A stretch of DNA of 64,000 nt from Prochloraceae cyanobacterium PL24a_bin.78. GTDB taxonomy: Bacteria; Cyanobacteriota; Cyanobacteriia; Cyanobacteriales; JANQIW01. Shown here piece after piece: positions 8,771-17,735 of this stretch. A program made the translations under genes and the position numbers. The stretch lies in the NCBI GenBank assembly GCA_028281945.1, contig JANQIW010000107.1:1-64000 (forward strand). The letters are read 5' to 3'. The notes beneath the pieces are model-generated. The model did no database searches. It was not told the origin of the DNA and saw only the letters and a program-made list of their open reading frames with translations. How positions within the stretch are numbered: position 1 is the first letter of the stretch; every line of letters starts with the position of its first letter.

Positions 8771-10162
8771 TTATTTTTTCACAGGATAAGTTTCAATTGC
8801 CCAATGTCTTGTAGTAATAGGACAAATATAATCAGCTGAGTTAGTAATCTCCCATTGAATATTAGCTTTATTACCTTCCTTCCAAGTAACAGTTATATCT
8901 CCCTTACAATGATAAGAATTTTGGCTTAAATCGAAATTTCCTTTAATGATATCTCCCGGCTGACATCCTTTAGATTTTCCAGATTTAAAAAATAGATCTC
9001 CTTTATATGGAGGACTATTAAACACAGTTTGTGCTGAATTTATCTCATTCTCACCATGACATATACTATCAAGTTCTGGAAGAATAGTTTTACCTGATTG
9101 AGAACGCCAATTTGCTTGTGACTGAAACTTTGTTCCTTGTGTTTGTGTCTGTGATTGATTATTTGTAACTTTAACTTTATCTGGAGCTTTTCTTTTAGAA
9201 GAATCAATCATCTCTACAGTTTGATTGACAATGAAAATTACCAAAGCCACAATAGATAATCCACCAATAATCTTTGGCCAAAAGAATTGGGGCATTAACT
9301 TATTTATTTTAGTATTAATCTTAGTAACTATGTTCCCTGATATAATAACTTTTAGATCTTTTAATGCCTCAGAAGCACTTTGATAACGCTCTTTCCAATT
9401 ATCCTTTACCATTTTATTCAAAAAATCGGCAAAGTCATGACTTACCGTTGCGTAATCTTGCCAAAGTAACTCTCCTGTTTGAGGATTTTCTCTAATTAAA
9501 TGAGGTCTTAAACCAGTTAAAGCCTGAATTCCTATCATTCCTAGTGCGAAAATATCACTAGCCAACTTTGGTTTTCCATTAGCTTGTTCATTAGGCATAT
9601 ACCCAGGAGTTCCAATTGCCAGAGTCAAACTTGTTTCTCCTTGTGAATTGACAGTTAAGGCTCCAATTTCTTTTACCGCACCAAAATCAATCAAAACTAA
9701 TTGTCCATCCTTTTTGCGACGCATGATATTATCAGGTTTAATATCTCGATGAATTACTTTTTCTTCATGAACAAATGCTAAAACTTCTAAAATATTTTCT
9801 ATAATTTTGATAGTTTCTTTTTCACTTAACTTGTTTTCCCCAGATATTTCTTGAGTTAAATCATTTCCATCTATAAAATCTTGTACCAAATAAAATTGTT
9901 GTTCTTCTTCAAAATGGGCATATAAAGACGGAATTCGATCGTGTTTTCCCAACCTATAGAGCATTTTTGCTTCTCTTTCAAATAAACTTTTAGCAATAGA
10001 AAAGCTATCAGGAGAAGAAAATTTTGGTAAAAGATGTTTAACAACACAAAAAGGATTATTGGGTAGAGCCGTATCTTTAGCTAAGTATGTATCCCCAAAA
10101 CCCCCACTACCCAGCTCTTTGATAATTTGATAACGATTTAGTAAAACTTTATTAATCAGCAT
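8771..10162 (-). CDS. Membrane-anchored Ser/Thr protein kinase
   Basis: This 463-residue Hanks-type kinase has all catalytic elements: the glycine loop GSGGFGDTY (18-26), Lys42, HRDIKPDN (138-145) and DFG (159-161). A single membrane span lies at about 294-314, after a basic lysine-rich stretch. The C-terminal 110 residues form an extracytoplasmic beta-rich domain with four cysteines (CHGEN, KGCQPG, YHCKG, DYICP), which could form two disulfides and may sense a periplasmic cue. This topology, with the kinase inside and the sensor outside, is common in cyanobacterial Spk proteins. I cannot name the sensor domain. It lies upstream of no obvious partner; thrS follows it upstream on the same strand after 159 bp. 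Confidence 0.9.
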   Translation of the reverse strand: MLINKVLLNRYQIIKELGSGGFGDTYLAKDTALPNNPFCVVKHLLPKFSSPDSFSIAKSLFEREAKMLYRLGKHDRIPSLYAHFEEEQQFYLVQDFIDGNDLTQEISGENKLSEKETIKIIENILEVLAFVHEEKVIHRDIKPDNIMRRKKDGQLVLIDFGAVKEIGALTVNSQGETSLTLAIGTPGYMPNEQANGKPKLASDIFALGMIGIQALTGLRPHLIRENPQTGELLWQDYATVSHDFADFLNKMVKDNWKERYQSASEALKDLKVIISGNIVTKINTKINKLMPQFFWPKIIGGLSIVALVIFIVNQTVEMIDSSKRKAPDKVKVTNNQSQTQTQGTKFQSQANWRSQSGKTILPELDSICHGENEINSAQTVFNSPPYKGDLFFKSGKSKGCQPGDIIKGNFDLSQNSYHCKGDITVTWKEGNKANIQWEITNSADYICPITTRHWAIETYPVKK

Positions 10163-10321
10163 AATTTTTATTAAATTTAAGTTACATCTTATCCTAAAAA
10201 TATTTTTATTAAATGTATTTAATAATTAGTCGATAGATATACTTCATTAATTATAACTCAATCTAACAAAAATTCTACCGACTAAACCTTTTACCAAATA
10301 AAACTAAACCATCGGAAAAAA

Positions 10322-12151
10322 TTATTTCCAATCTGTAAAATTGCTAATAGCTGTTTTGATTTTATCAATCACCTCCATTACAGGTAGTTGACCTAATTCT
10401 CCAGTGACACGAGTACGAATACTTAAAGTATTAGATTGTACTTCTTTTTCTCCTATTACCGCCATTACTGGAATTTTTTGTTTTTCAGCATTACGAATTA
10501 GTTTTCCAAGACGCTCACCACTGAGATCCACTTCTGCACGAATACCCTGTAATTGCATTTTAGTTACAACTTCTTGAGCATAAGGTAAAAATTCATCACT
10601 TACCACCAATAAACGAGCTTGAATTGGAGCTAACCATAAAGGAAAATCTCCGGCATATTCTTCAATTAAGATCCCAATTAGTCTTTCAAGAGAACCAAAA
10701 GGAGCACGATGAATCATGACAGGGCGTTGACGGGATCCATCTGGACTTACATATTCCAAATCGAAACGTTCAGGTAAATTATAATCCACTTGAACAGTTC
10801 CCAACTGCCATTCTCTTTCTAAGGCATCGTGGAAAATAAAATCTAATTTTGGGCCATAAAAAGCCGCTTCACCTGGAGCCACAAAATATTCCATATTCAT
10901 TTGTTCCACAGCCCGACGAATAGCATTTTCTGCTTTATCCCACACTTCTTGGGAGCCGATATATTTATCAGAATCTGGTTCTCGGAAACTCAATCTAGCT
11001 TGAAAATTCTTCAGTTGAAGACTTTTAAATACAGAGAGAATTAAATCAACTACTTTGAGAAATTCATCATCTAGTTGTTCTGGAGTAACGAATAAGTGAG
11101 AATCATCAACAGTAAAACCTCTTACTCTAGTTAAGCCGCCTAATTCCCCTGATTGTTCATAACGATATACGGTTCCAAATTCTGCTAATCGGATAGGTAA
11201 ATCACGATAAGAATGTAATTCACTTTTATATATTTGGATATGGAAAGGGCAATTCATGGGTTTGAGTACAAATCCTTGCTCTATTGCAGCAGCTTCAGGA
11301 GTTTCTGCCATCATGGGAAACATATCTTCTTTATATTTTTGCCAATGCCCAGAAGTTTTGAATAAATCTATTCTAGCAATATGGGGCGTAACTACTGGTA
11401 GATAACCTCTTTTAACTTGCTCTTCTTTGAGGAAATTCTCTAAAGTACTGCGAATTAGAGTTCCTTTTGGTGTCCATAAGGGTAAACCAGGACCTACAGG
11501 ATCAGCAAATATAAATAATCCCAATTCTTTGCCTAATTTACGATGATCCCTTTTTAAAGCTTCTTCCTTCCGACGTTTGTACTCAGCTAGTTGTTCTGGA
11601 GTTTCCCATGCTGTACCATAAATTCTTTGTAATTGAGCATTGCTAGCATCACCACGCCAGTAGGCTCCAGCCACAGTTTCTAAATCAATGGCTTTGGGAT
11701 TAATATCTCCTGTAGTTTCCACATGAGGACCTGCACATAAATCCCACCATTTATCTCCTAAATGATATAGACTGATGGGATCTTCTAAACCTTCTAGAAT
11801 TTCTAACTTGTAAGGTTCATTAATGGTTTCTATTCTTTTTTGTGCGTCTTCCTTTGAAACTTCTTCTCTTATAACTGGTAATTTTTTCTTGATGATTTTA
11901 ATCATCTCTTTTTTGATTGCCTTAAGATCCTTTTCTGCAATGGGTTCTGATAAAGCAAAATCATAGTAAAAACCTGTTTCTGTCCACGGACCAATTGTTA
12001 CCTGTGCTTGAGGAAATATTTTCTGCACCGCCATTGCCATGATGTGGGAAGTTGTATGGCGAATTTTTTTGAGTGATTCTGATTCGCTAGTGCGTGGTAG
12101 TTTCATTGGTTTTTGTTGTTCGCCAGAAATAGCCGATTCGACAGTAGACAT
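10322..12151 (-). CDS. thrS: Threonine--tRNA ligase, TGS-less cyanobacterial form
   Basis: ThrS charges tRNA-Thr. The 609-residue protein lacks the N-terminal TGS domain of the usual 640-residue enzyme, as is usual in cyanobacteria. It keeps the editing domain (HTTSH at 32-36 and DLCAGPH near 137), the catalytic core with the zinc cysteine in LKPMNCPFH, motif 2 in TRVRGFTVDD, motif 3 in HRAPFGSLERLIG, and the C-terminal anticodon-binding domain (ARLLVVSDEF onward). All functional residues that I can place are present. It is preceded by a 560-bp divergent intergenic region. Confidence 0.96.
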   Translation of the reverse strand: MSTVESAISGEQQKPMKLPRTSESESLKKIRHTTSHIMAMAVQKIFPQAQVTIGPWTETGFYYDFALSEPIAEKDLKAIKKEMIKIIKKKLPVIREEVSKEDAQKRIETINEPYKLEILEGLEDPISLYHLGDKWWDLCAGPHVETTGDINPKAIDLETVAGAYWRGDASNAQLQRIYGTAWETPEQLAEYKRRKEEALKRDHRKLGKELGLFIFADPVGPGLPLWTPKGTLIRSTLENFLKEEQVKRGYLPVVTPHIARIDLFKTSGHWQKYKEDMFPMMAETPEAAAIEQGFVLKPMNCPFHIQIYKSELHSYRDLPIRLAEFGTVYRYEQSGELGGLTRVRGFTVDDSHLFVTPEQLDDEFLKVVDLILSVFKSLQLKNFQARLSFREPDSDKYIGSQEVWDKAENAIRRAVEQMNMEYFVAPGEAAFYGPKLDFIFHDALEREWQLGTVQVDYNLPERFDLEYVSPDGSRQRPVMIHRAPFGSLERLIGILIEEYAGDFPLWLAPIQARLLVVSDEFLPYAQEVVTKMQLQGIRAEVDLSGERLGKLIRNAEKQKIPVMAVIGEKEVQSNTLSIRTRVTGELGQLPVMEVIDKIKTAISNFTDWK

Positions 12152-12271
12152 TTTTTTGCTCTTAGAGTAATTTTTAGTTTAACCTTTTCAGGGTTTTTTC
12201 ATTTTTCTATGATCTCATCAAACAAGGTTAGTTAATTGTTTTTTCAAATTAATTTGAAATCAAAAATCCAT

Positions 12272-12340
12272 TAACTATTAACTTTTAACTACTAACTTTT
12301 AAGTTTTAACTTTTAAGTTTTAAGTTTTAACTATTAATTG
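12272..12340. repeat. AT-rich heptamer tandem repeat (TTTTAAG/TTTTAAC)
   Basis: The stretch is built from 7-bp words such as ttttaag, ttttaac and attaact, with drifting copies at the 5' side. It resembles the short tandemly repeated heptamers typical of cyanobacterial intergenic DNA. It lies about 120 bp upstream of the thrS start. Confidence 0.7.
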
Positions 12341-12486
12341 TAAAACCTTAATCACGAGATTCCATCTTTCTATAATAATCTTTTGAACTCTTAAATATCA
12401 ATTTGTCTTTAAATTAATCATAGAGTTAAAATTTCCTAATTTTAGGATAATTCAGAAAAACCTTTTTCCTTAATCTCAGTATCAAA

Positions 12487-12556
12487 AACTACTTTCCATT
12501 CTCCCCATTTGCCCCATTCATCCCATTCTTTATCTCTATCACTATTATGCGAAAAA
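12487..12556 (-). repeat. Dispersed G-rich repeat, copy 2 (inverted)
   Basis: Read on the minus strand this begins cataatagtgatagagat and continues into AGAATGGG / GAATGGGGC units. The arm matches the copy at 8571 at most positions. It lies in the divergent gap between thrS and the DUF2605 gene. Confidence 0.7.
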
Positions 12557-12713
12557 TGATTTGAAGAAATATATTTATTTAATTAATTAAATCAAAATTT
12601 TCCTCTATACATCCATATTTTTCTTTTCCTATTTTTCCACCTAAAATCTTAAGATTTACTCTGAGATTGTAAAGTTTTATTAAAAACGTTAATATAAGGA
12701 GGAAGATAGTAAA

Positions 12714-13031
12714 ATGTTATATAGGATGCAACCAGAAGAAAAAGAGCTTCTTAAAGAAGTCTTAGAGCCACTTTTAGAAGATTTCCAATATTGGTTTTCT
12801 CGATCTCGAAAATTATTAGAAGAGGAAAATCTCTCATTTTTGTCAAACCAAGAGCAAACAGAATTACTCGATCGAATAAAAAAAAGTCAATTAGAAGTCC
12901 GTACAGCTCAAATGTTGTTCAAAGTTACTGAAGGCAAAGCAGGAATAGATATGGCAGTATTAATGCCTTGGCATAAATTAGTAGCCCAATGTTGGCAAAT
13001 TTCTATTAAATGGCGTAAAGAAAGAAATTAG
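12714..13031 (+). CDS. DUF2605 domain protein
   Basis: This 105-residue helical protein of unknown function is conserved in cyanobacteria (EEKELLKEVLEPLLEDFQYWF near the start, AMLMPWHKLVAQCW-like block near the end). A strong Shine-Dalgarno aggagg lies 9 nt before the ATG at 12714. A second in-frame ATG four codons downstream has no better site. It pairs with the DUF2973 gene 117 bp downstream, an arrangement I associate with cyanobacterial genomes. No catalytic motif is visible. Confidence 0.8.
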   Translation: MLYRMQPEEKELLKEVLEPLLEDFQYWFSRSRKLLEEENLSFLSNQEQTELLDRIKKSQLEVRTAQMLFKVTEGKAGIDMAVLMPWHKLVAQCWQISIKWRKERN

Positions 13032-13148
13032 GTCAATTCCTAATGTATTAAAATTAAGCTAGTTACTTAATAAGTGGTTAAGAATTCCCGATTAAATATT
13101 TTGGTACAAATAAGCCAATCTTGTTAAAATCCATAGGAGAACAATATT

Positions 13149-13487
13149 ATGTTACATTTACTTTACATTTTAGCTTTTACTATAGTCGCCTTTTTCGCGA
13201 TTAGCAATTTAATCCGTAGTTTGATTACTTTGAGTGTGGACTCAAGACGGAGTTATTCAGGTTCTAGATCAAATCAAGATTATTCTCGTAAGGTAGAAAC
13301 TAATGGTTTTTCAACAATATCTCATCCAGAATTATTAGATAATCAAGGTAAACGTATTAATGAACCTTTATTAGTTATGCGTTCTGTTTCTGTTGAAGAT
13401 GCTCGTCAAAAACTAGATGCAATTTACAATTCTTCTCCTAATGCTAGTAATAATTCTAATAAGTCAGAAACTGAAGAAGATACCTAA
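13149..13487 (+). CDS. DUF2973 domain protein, single-span membrane protein
   Basis: This 112-residue protein has an N-terminal membrane span (about residues 3-25, LLYILAFTIVAFFAISNLI) and a cytosolic tail with a conserved block (HPELLDNQGKRINEPLLVMRS) and an acidic, Ser/Asn-rich end. The ATG has an aggaga site 8 nt upstream. It is probably co-transcribed with the DUF2605 gene before it. The function is unknown; the pairing suggests a small membrane-associated complex. Confidence 0.8.
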   Translation: MLHLLYILAFTIVAFFAISNLIRSLITLSVDSRRSYSGSRSNQDYSRKVETNGFSTISHPELLDNQGKRINEPLLVMRSVSVEDARQKLDAIYNSSPNASNNSNKSETEEDT

Positions 13488-13542
13488 AATTTACTAATTT
13501 TTTTATAACGAATTAATATACTTGGGCGGCGTAAAATTTATC

Positions 13543-13580
13543 AAACTTTTCCTAGCAATAATGTTAGGAATTAAAAGTTT
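13543..13580 (+). other. Imperfect hairpin downstream of the DUF2605/DUF2973 pair
   Basis: The arm aaacttttcctagc faces gttaggaattaaaagttt around an aataat loop. All but a small two-base bulge and one G-U pair match. No T-tract follows, so it is not a classical terminator. It may be an RNA-processing hairpin or part of an unannotated small RNA in this 393-bp gap. Confidence 0.5.
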
Positions 13581-13880
13581 AAAATTGATTCGTCGCTCAT
13601 TATGTTTGTTGATTTATTTTTTTCTAAAATTTATTAAATTAATCAAAATATTTCAAGTCAAAGTTTATTGTCATTAGATTGATAATAGACTTTATTGCTA
13701 ATAGTTTATCTAGAAAATTTTCCTTTCTATTGACAAAAAGATTTTGCTAAAAGCCTTATAGTTAATCAATTAAATAATAAAATTAGTAGCAAATTTAAGC
13801 AACACAAAAAAATTTGGATCTACATTTTTATACTAGAAATTCCATCACAATTTCCATCACAATATATTTAGGTTTAAATC

Positions 13881-14450
13881 ATGACAAACTTTACACTAAA
13901 TCTAGACTCAATTCAACTTAACGACGAACAATTCTATCAACTTTGTGCTAACAATAGAGACTTGAGATTTGAGAGAAATTCATTAGGAGATTTAATCATT
14001 ATGTCACCAACAGGAGGAGAAACTGGTAATCGAAATAGTAGAATAAATCAACAATTATGTAATTGGGCTGATGCTGATGCCACAGGAATTACTTTTGATT
14101 CCTCAACAGGATTTAAACTACCAAATGGAGCAAATCGCGCCCCAGATGCTTCATGGATTCCTCTTAGTAAATGGAATGATTTAACATCTGAACAAAAAAA
14201 GAAATTCTTACCATTATGTCCTGATTTTGTCATTGAATTGCGTTCTCCTATAGATACTTTAAACTTACTTCAAGAAAAAATGATTGAGTATTTAGAAAAT
14301 GGCACTCGTTTAGGGTGGTTAATTAATACCCAAAATAGACAAGTAGAAATCTATCGTCAAGGGAAAGAAATAGAGATCTTAGATTCTCCTAAAAGTTTAT
14401 CTGGAGAAAATATTTTACCCGGTTTTATCCTCAATCTTGAAGTTATTTAG
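13881..14450 (+). CDS. Uma2-family (DUF820) restriction-endonuclease-fold protein, copy A
   Basis: This 189-residue member of the PD-(D/E)XK-fold Uma2 family is hugely amplified in cyanobacteria. Key blocks are LRFERNSLGDLIIMSPTGG (about 29-47), GANRAPDASW (acidic residue), CPDFVIELRSP (acidic residue) and LLQEKMIEYLENG, which carries the conserved lysine. The fold predicts a nuclease, but no physiological role is established for the family. It is clearly paralogous to the two copies at 26.5 and 27.7 kb, beginning with the same MTNFTLN(L/I)DSIQL or a near variant. It is monocistronic. Confidence 0.88.
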   Translation: MTNFTLNLDSIQLNDEQFYQLCANNRDLRFERNSLGDLIIMSPTGGETGNRNSRINQQLCNWADADATGITFDSSTGFKLPNGANRAPDASWIPLSKWNDLTSEQKKKFLPLCPDFVIELRSPIDTLNLLQEKMIEYLENGTRLGWLINTQNRQVEIYRQGKEIEILDSPKSLSGENILPGFILNLEVI

Positions 14451-14631
14451 TAAAGAAAATTCTTGATTGATTACTAAATATCTATCATAATTAATCTCAT
14501 ATTTTTACGATACGATCGAATCTCAAACAAAGTATTATATATAATAATTGAAGATTATTAAAAATAAAATATTAATAGTGTTAATTAATAGTGTTATAAT
14601 AGAGAACTAAAGTATTAAATTAAAAGCAATT

Positions 14632-16092
14632 ATGGCAGAAAAAACTCGCAAAAAATGGGAAATTGGAAGACTATTTCAAACCTTAAATTATTTTGAGATA
14701 ATTCCTTTTATTAGTTGTTTACAGCGTTTATTTAAGAAAAACAAACCCAATCAAAAAAAGATGGAAAAAATATTAGTAGCCGGTGCAACTGGTGGTGTAG
14801 GAAAAAGAGTAGTAAATCTTTTATTAGAAAATAACTATGAAGTGCGTGCCTTAGTTAGAGATAGTAAAAGAGCCAAAGAAATCCTTGGTAAAAATGCAGA
14901 TAAGGTAGAATTATTTGAAGCAAATATCGTAATTCCAGAAACATTAACTCCCGAATTAATGAAAGGAATTTCCGCAATTATTTGTTGTACGGGCACAAAA
15001 GTCCAACCCAAAGAAGGGGATACTCCTAACAGAGAAAAATACTATCAAGGAATTAAATTTTATGAGCCAGAAGTAGTAGATATTCCCGAAAAAGTAGAAT
15101 ATGAAGGCATCAAAAATCTAGTACAAATTGCTGCAAAAACTTTAAGAAAAGGGGAAAAAATTCTCTTTGATTTTACCAATCCCACCCAAGATGTCAAAGA
15201 AACTTGGGGGGCATTAAATGATGTAGTTATGGGGGGAGTTAGTGAAAGTAATATGAAATTAATCCCCAATCGTGCCCTATTTTCTGGTAATGTTTCTACG
15301 GAAAATAATGGGGGTTTTGCCTCTGTGCGATCGCGAAATTTCGCCCCAGCCTTAGATTTATCAGAGTATGAAGGGATTGAATTAAGAATCCAAGGAGACG
15401 GCAAACGTTATAAATTTATCAGCCGTTGTGAGGGAAAATGGGATGGAATTTCTTATTGTTATTCTTTTGATACAATGCACAATTGTTGGCTAACAGTGAG
15501 GATTCCTTGGAGAGATTTAATCCCTGTGTTTCGAGCTAAAACTGTCTGGAGTGAAGGGAAATTTGATCCTAGTAAAGTGTATTCTATGCAGCTAATGTTG
15601 AGTAAATTTGAATACGATGGGGCGTTAAATCCTAAATTTAGCACAGGAAAATTTGGTTTAGAAATTGAATATCTTAAAGCCTACGGTGGCAAACATAAAC
15701 CCCAATTTATTATGATTAGTTCTGCCGGTGTGACACGCCCTGGAAGAAAAGATTTAAACTTAGAAGAAGAGCCTCCAGCAGTCAGAATGAACGATCAGTT
15801 AGGAGGGATTCTCACGTGGAAACTAGAAGGAGAAAATGCTCTTAGAGATAGTGGTTTAAATTATACAATTATTAGACCTTGTGCTTTAACAGAAAAACCG
15901 GGAGATAAAGCTTTAATTTGGGATCAAGGTGATAAAATCAAAGGACAAGTAAGTCGAGATGCTATTGCTGCTCTTTGTCTTCAAGCCATGGAAAAACCAG
16001 AAGCGTGTAATAAAACCTTTGAAGTAAAAGAAGAAGAGCAACAGGGGAAAACTAATTGGGATACTTTTTTTACTAACTTACAAATAGATTAA
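14632..16092 (+). CDS. Rossmann-fold protein with inserted CIA30 domain
   Basis: This 486-residue protein has an N-terminal extension (residues 1-43) followed by an NAD(P)-binding Rossmann motif (ILVAGATGGVGKRV, about 47-60). The dehydrogenase fold is interrupted at about 175-360 by a CIA30 beta-sandwich (FDFTNPTQDVKETWGALND, GISYCYSFDT). It then resumes (SSAGVTRPGRKDLN, YTIIRPCALTEKPG). CIA30 proteins were named for complex I assembly in mitochondria. The cyanobacterial fusion is likely a redox-complex assembly or NAD(P)H-binding factor, but that is inference. The ATG at 14632 is kept because the extension is typical of the family. A perfect hairpin lies about 30 bp after its stop. Confidence 0.85.
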   Translation: MAEKTRKKWEIGRLFQTLNYFEIIPFISCLQRLFKKNKPNQKKMEKILVAGATGGVGKRVVNLLLENNYEVRALVRDSKRAKEILGKNADKVELFEANIVIPETLTPELMKGISAIICCTGTKVQPKEGDTPNREKYYQGIKFYEPEVVDIPEKVEYEGIKNLVQIAAKTLRKGEKILFDFTNPTQDVKETWGALNDVVMGGVSESNMKLIPNRALFSGNVSTENNGGFASVRSRNFAPALDLSEYEGIELRIQGDGKRYKFISRCEGKWDGISYCYSFDTMHNCWLTVRIPWRDLIPVFRAKTVWSEGKFDPSKVYSMQLMLSKFEYDGALNPKFSTGKFGLEIEYLKAYGGKHKPQFIMISSAGVTRPGRKDLNLEEEPPAVRMNDQLGGILTWKLEGENALRDSGLNYTIIRPCALTEKPGDKALIWDQGDKIKGQVSRDAIAALCLQAMEKPEACNKTFEVKEEEQQGKTNWDTFFTNLQID

Positions 16093-16121
16093 ATTAATCA
16101 ATTAAATAAAAAAACATATTT

Positions 16122-16141
16122 AGGGTAGGAAAACCTACCCT
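16122..16141. terminator. Bidirectional terminator between CIA30 protein and grxD
   Basis: A perfect 8-bp stem (agggtagg / cctaccct) with an AAAA loop lies between the convergent stops at 16092 and 16156. On the minus strand it is followed by a T-rich run, so it most clearly terminates grxD. Confidence 0.8.
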
Positions 16142-16155
16142 TTAGGAAAGATCAA

Positions 16156-16485
16156 TTATGAAGCAAGAGCAACTTCTACTATTTGCTGTAATTCACCAGT
16201 GTTGTACATTTCAATCATCACATCAGAGCCGCCAACAAATTCTCCATTGATATAAACTTGAGGAATAGTAGGCCATTCAGAATATTCTTTAATTCCTTGA
16301 CGGATTTCTTCATCTGCTAAAACATCAGTAGTTTCGTAAGGCACTCCCAAAGTATTAAGAATTTGGACTACATTATTTGAGAAACCACATTGAGGCATTA
16401 ACTTATTGCCTTTCATGAAGACCATAATTTTGTTGTCTTTGATGTATGAGTCAATTCTTGCTTGTAATTCTGGTGTTATTGTCAT
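16156..16485 (-). CDS. grxD: Monothiol glutaredoxin, Grx4 family
   Basis: This 109-residue single-domain protein carries the diagnostic CGFS active site at 33-36 (PQCGFSNN) and the glutathione-binding [16 protein letters not shown] block. CGFS glutaredoxins bind a bridging 2Fe-2S cluster with glutathione and act in Fe-S trafficking rather than disulfide reduction. Its partner BolA is the next gene upstream (116-bp gap, same strand), which supports a Grx4-BolA heterodimer involved in iron/redox sensing. Confidence 0.95.
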   Translation of the reverse strand: MTITPELQARIDSYIKDNKIMVFMKGNKLMPQCGFSNNVVQILNTLGVPYETTDVLADEEIRQGIKEYSEWPTIPQVYINGEFVGGSDVMIEMYNTGELQQIVEVALAS

Positions 16486-16601
16486 TTAGAAACTCCGTTT
16501 GATTTTTAATTCAAGTTCTTTTTAGTACAAATATTTAGTATTTTGAGAATTGATTTAGCTTGCTGTTAGCTAAAATTTATTTATTCTCACCTAATTTATG
16601 C

Positions 16602-16865
16602 TTATCCTTGAGAAGCAATCCATGCTTCAGGGGTATAAGTTTTTAAAGCCAAAGCATGAATAGCACCTGAATTGAGGGCTTCTTTCACAGCTTTATTGAC
16701 TAGCTGATGTTGTTGTACAGTTCTTTTGCCTTCAAATGCAGAAGAGACAACTATTGCTTCAAGATGATCCCCAATATCGGCACCATTTTTCAAGTCGATA
16801 ACTTTAACTTGAGCATCAGGAAGTTGATTTTTAATCATGGTTTCAACTTCTTTTAAACTAATCAT
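16602..16865 (-). CDS. BolA-family protein
   Basis: The BolA fold is seen in [51 protein letters not shown] and [13 protein letters not shown], with the conserved histidines used for cluster ligation with Grx4. I place the start at the ATG at 16865 (87 residues) rather than 11 codons upstream, because a ggag site lies 6 nt before it. It probably shares a transcript with grxD. Confidence 0.9.
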   Translation of the reverse strand: MISLKEVETMIKNQLPDAQVKVIDLKNGADIGDHLEAIVVSSAFEGKRTVQQHQLVNKAVKEALNSGAIHALALKTYTPEAWIASQG

Positions 16866-16982
16866 TCTTAACTCCGCTGTTAATAATCTTATTTTCAATG
16901 GTAATTAAAAGTTGAGATAGAGGGATGCTAATGTATCTAAAAAAAATATTAAGTAATTAATTAATTAATTCCAATGGATGGA

Positions 16983-17561
16983 TTAATTGCTAGATCGAGA
17001 AAAAGGTTCTTCAACAAAACCCAATTCGTAGAGTTGTTGATAAGATTTTTTCCCCAATTGTGTAGTAGGATTTTGAGAGCGAATGATTTGAATTAATAAA
17101 GGAACAGCCAATTCTGGTTGTTCTTGGGCACGATGAACTAAAGCCAATTGATAAGTGGCCTCATCTCGCATTTGTCCAGTTGCCAGAGCATTTCTTCTTT
17201 GCTCATCGAAAATGTCATTATCAATTCCTGAAAAACTATCAGCTAATTGTAAATAAAAATTAGACAACTGATTAAAAACTTTCCGTGCTTGCTGAAGCTT
17301 ACTAGCTGCTAAATCGTATTTTTGATCATCAACAGCCTTTTTTGCTTCATCCATTAATTTCTTTCCACCGTTGAGGGTTAAGAAACTATCACTCTCACTG
17401 AGAGTGCGGACTTGATTTGAATCGGAATTTTCTTCTACATTGCTTACTTCTTCTGAATTGGACTCTTGGGCTTGTAATGGTTGAATAATTATCCCATTTA
17501 CTAGAGCCATGGAGAAAAAAAATAAACAACTAGAGCTAAGGAGACGTGCAATAGATAGCAT
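16983..17561 (-). CDS. Exported helical-repeat protein of unknown function
   Basis: This 192-residue protein has a clear signal peptide (hydrophobic core about 6-28, likely cut after LQAQ near residue 32). A polar linker follows, then an all-helical domain (about 65-190) with TPR-like amphipathic helices, e.g. DEAKKAVDDQKYDLAASKLQQARKVF-like spacing and YQLALVHRAQEQPELAVPLL. It is probably a periplasmic or lumenal scaffold. I do not recognise a named family. Confidence 0.65.
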   Translation of the reverse strand: MLSIARLLSSSCLFFFSMALVNGIIIQPLQAQESNSEEVSNVEENSDSNQVRTLSESDSFLTLNGGKKLMDEAKKAVDDQKYDLAASKLQQARKVFNQLSNFYLQLADSFSGIDNDIFDEQRRNALATGQMRDEATYQLALVHRAQEQPELAVPLLIQIIRSQNPTTQLGKKSYQQLYELGFVEEPFSRSSN

Positions 17562-17735
17562 AATATTACTCTACTAGATGAATTTTAAGAATACCATCTC
17601 TTTTTTAATTAGACCATCTTAACATTACTTGATAATTGCTGCTATTAAAAATTTGATCTGGTTTATATCGTTTCAGGGCTTGTGTTAGCACCTAAGTTTA
17701 TGATCTCCATATTTAAGATACACATTCGAGGAATG

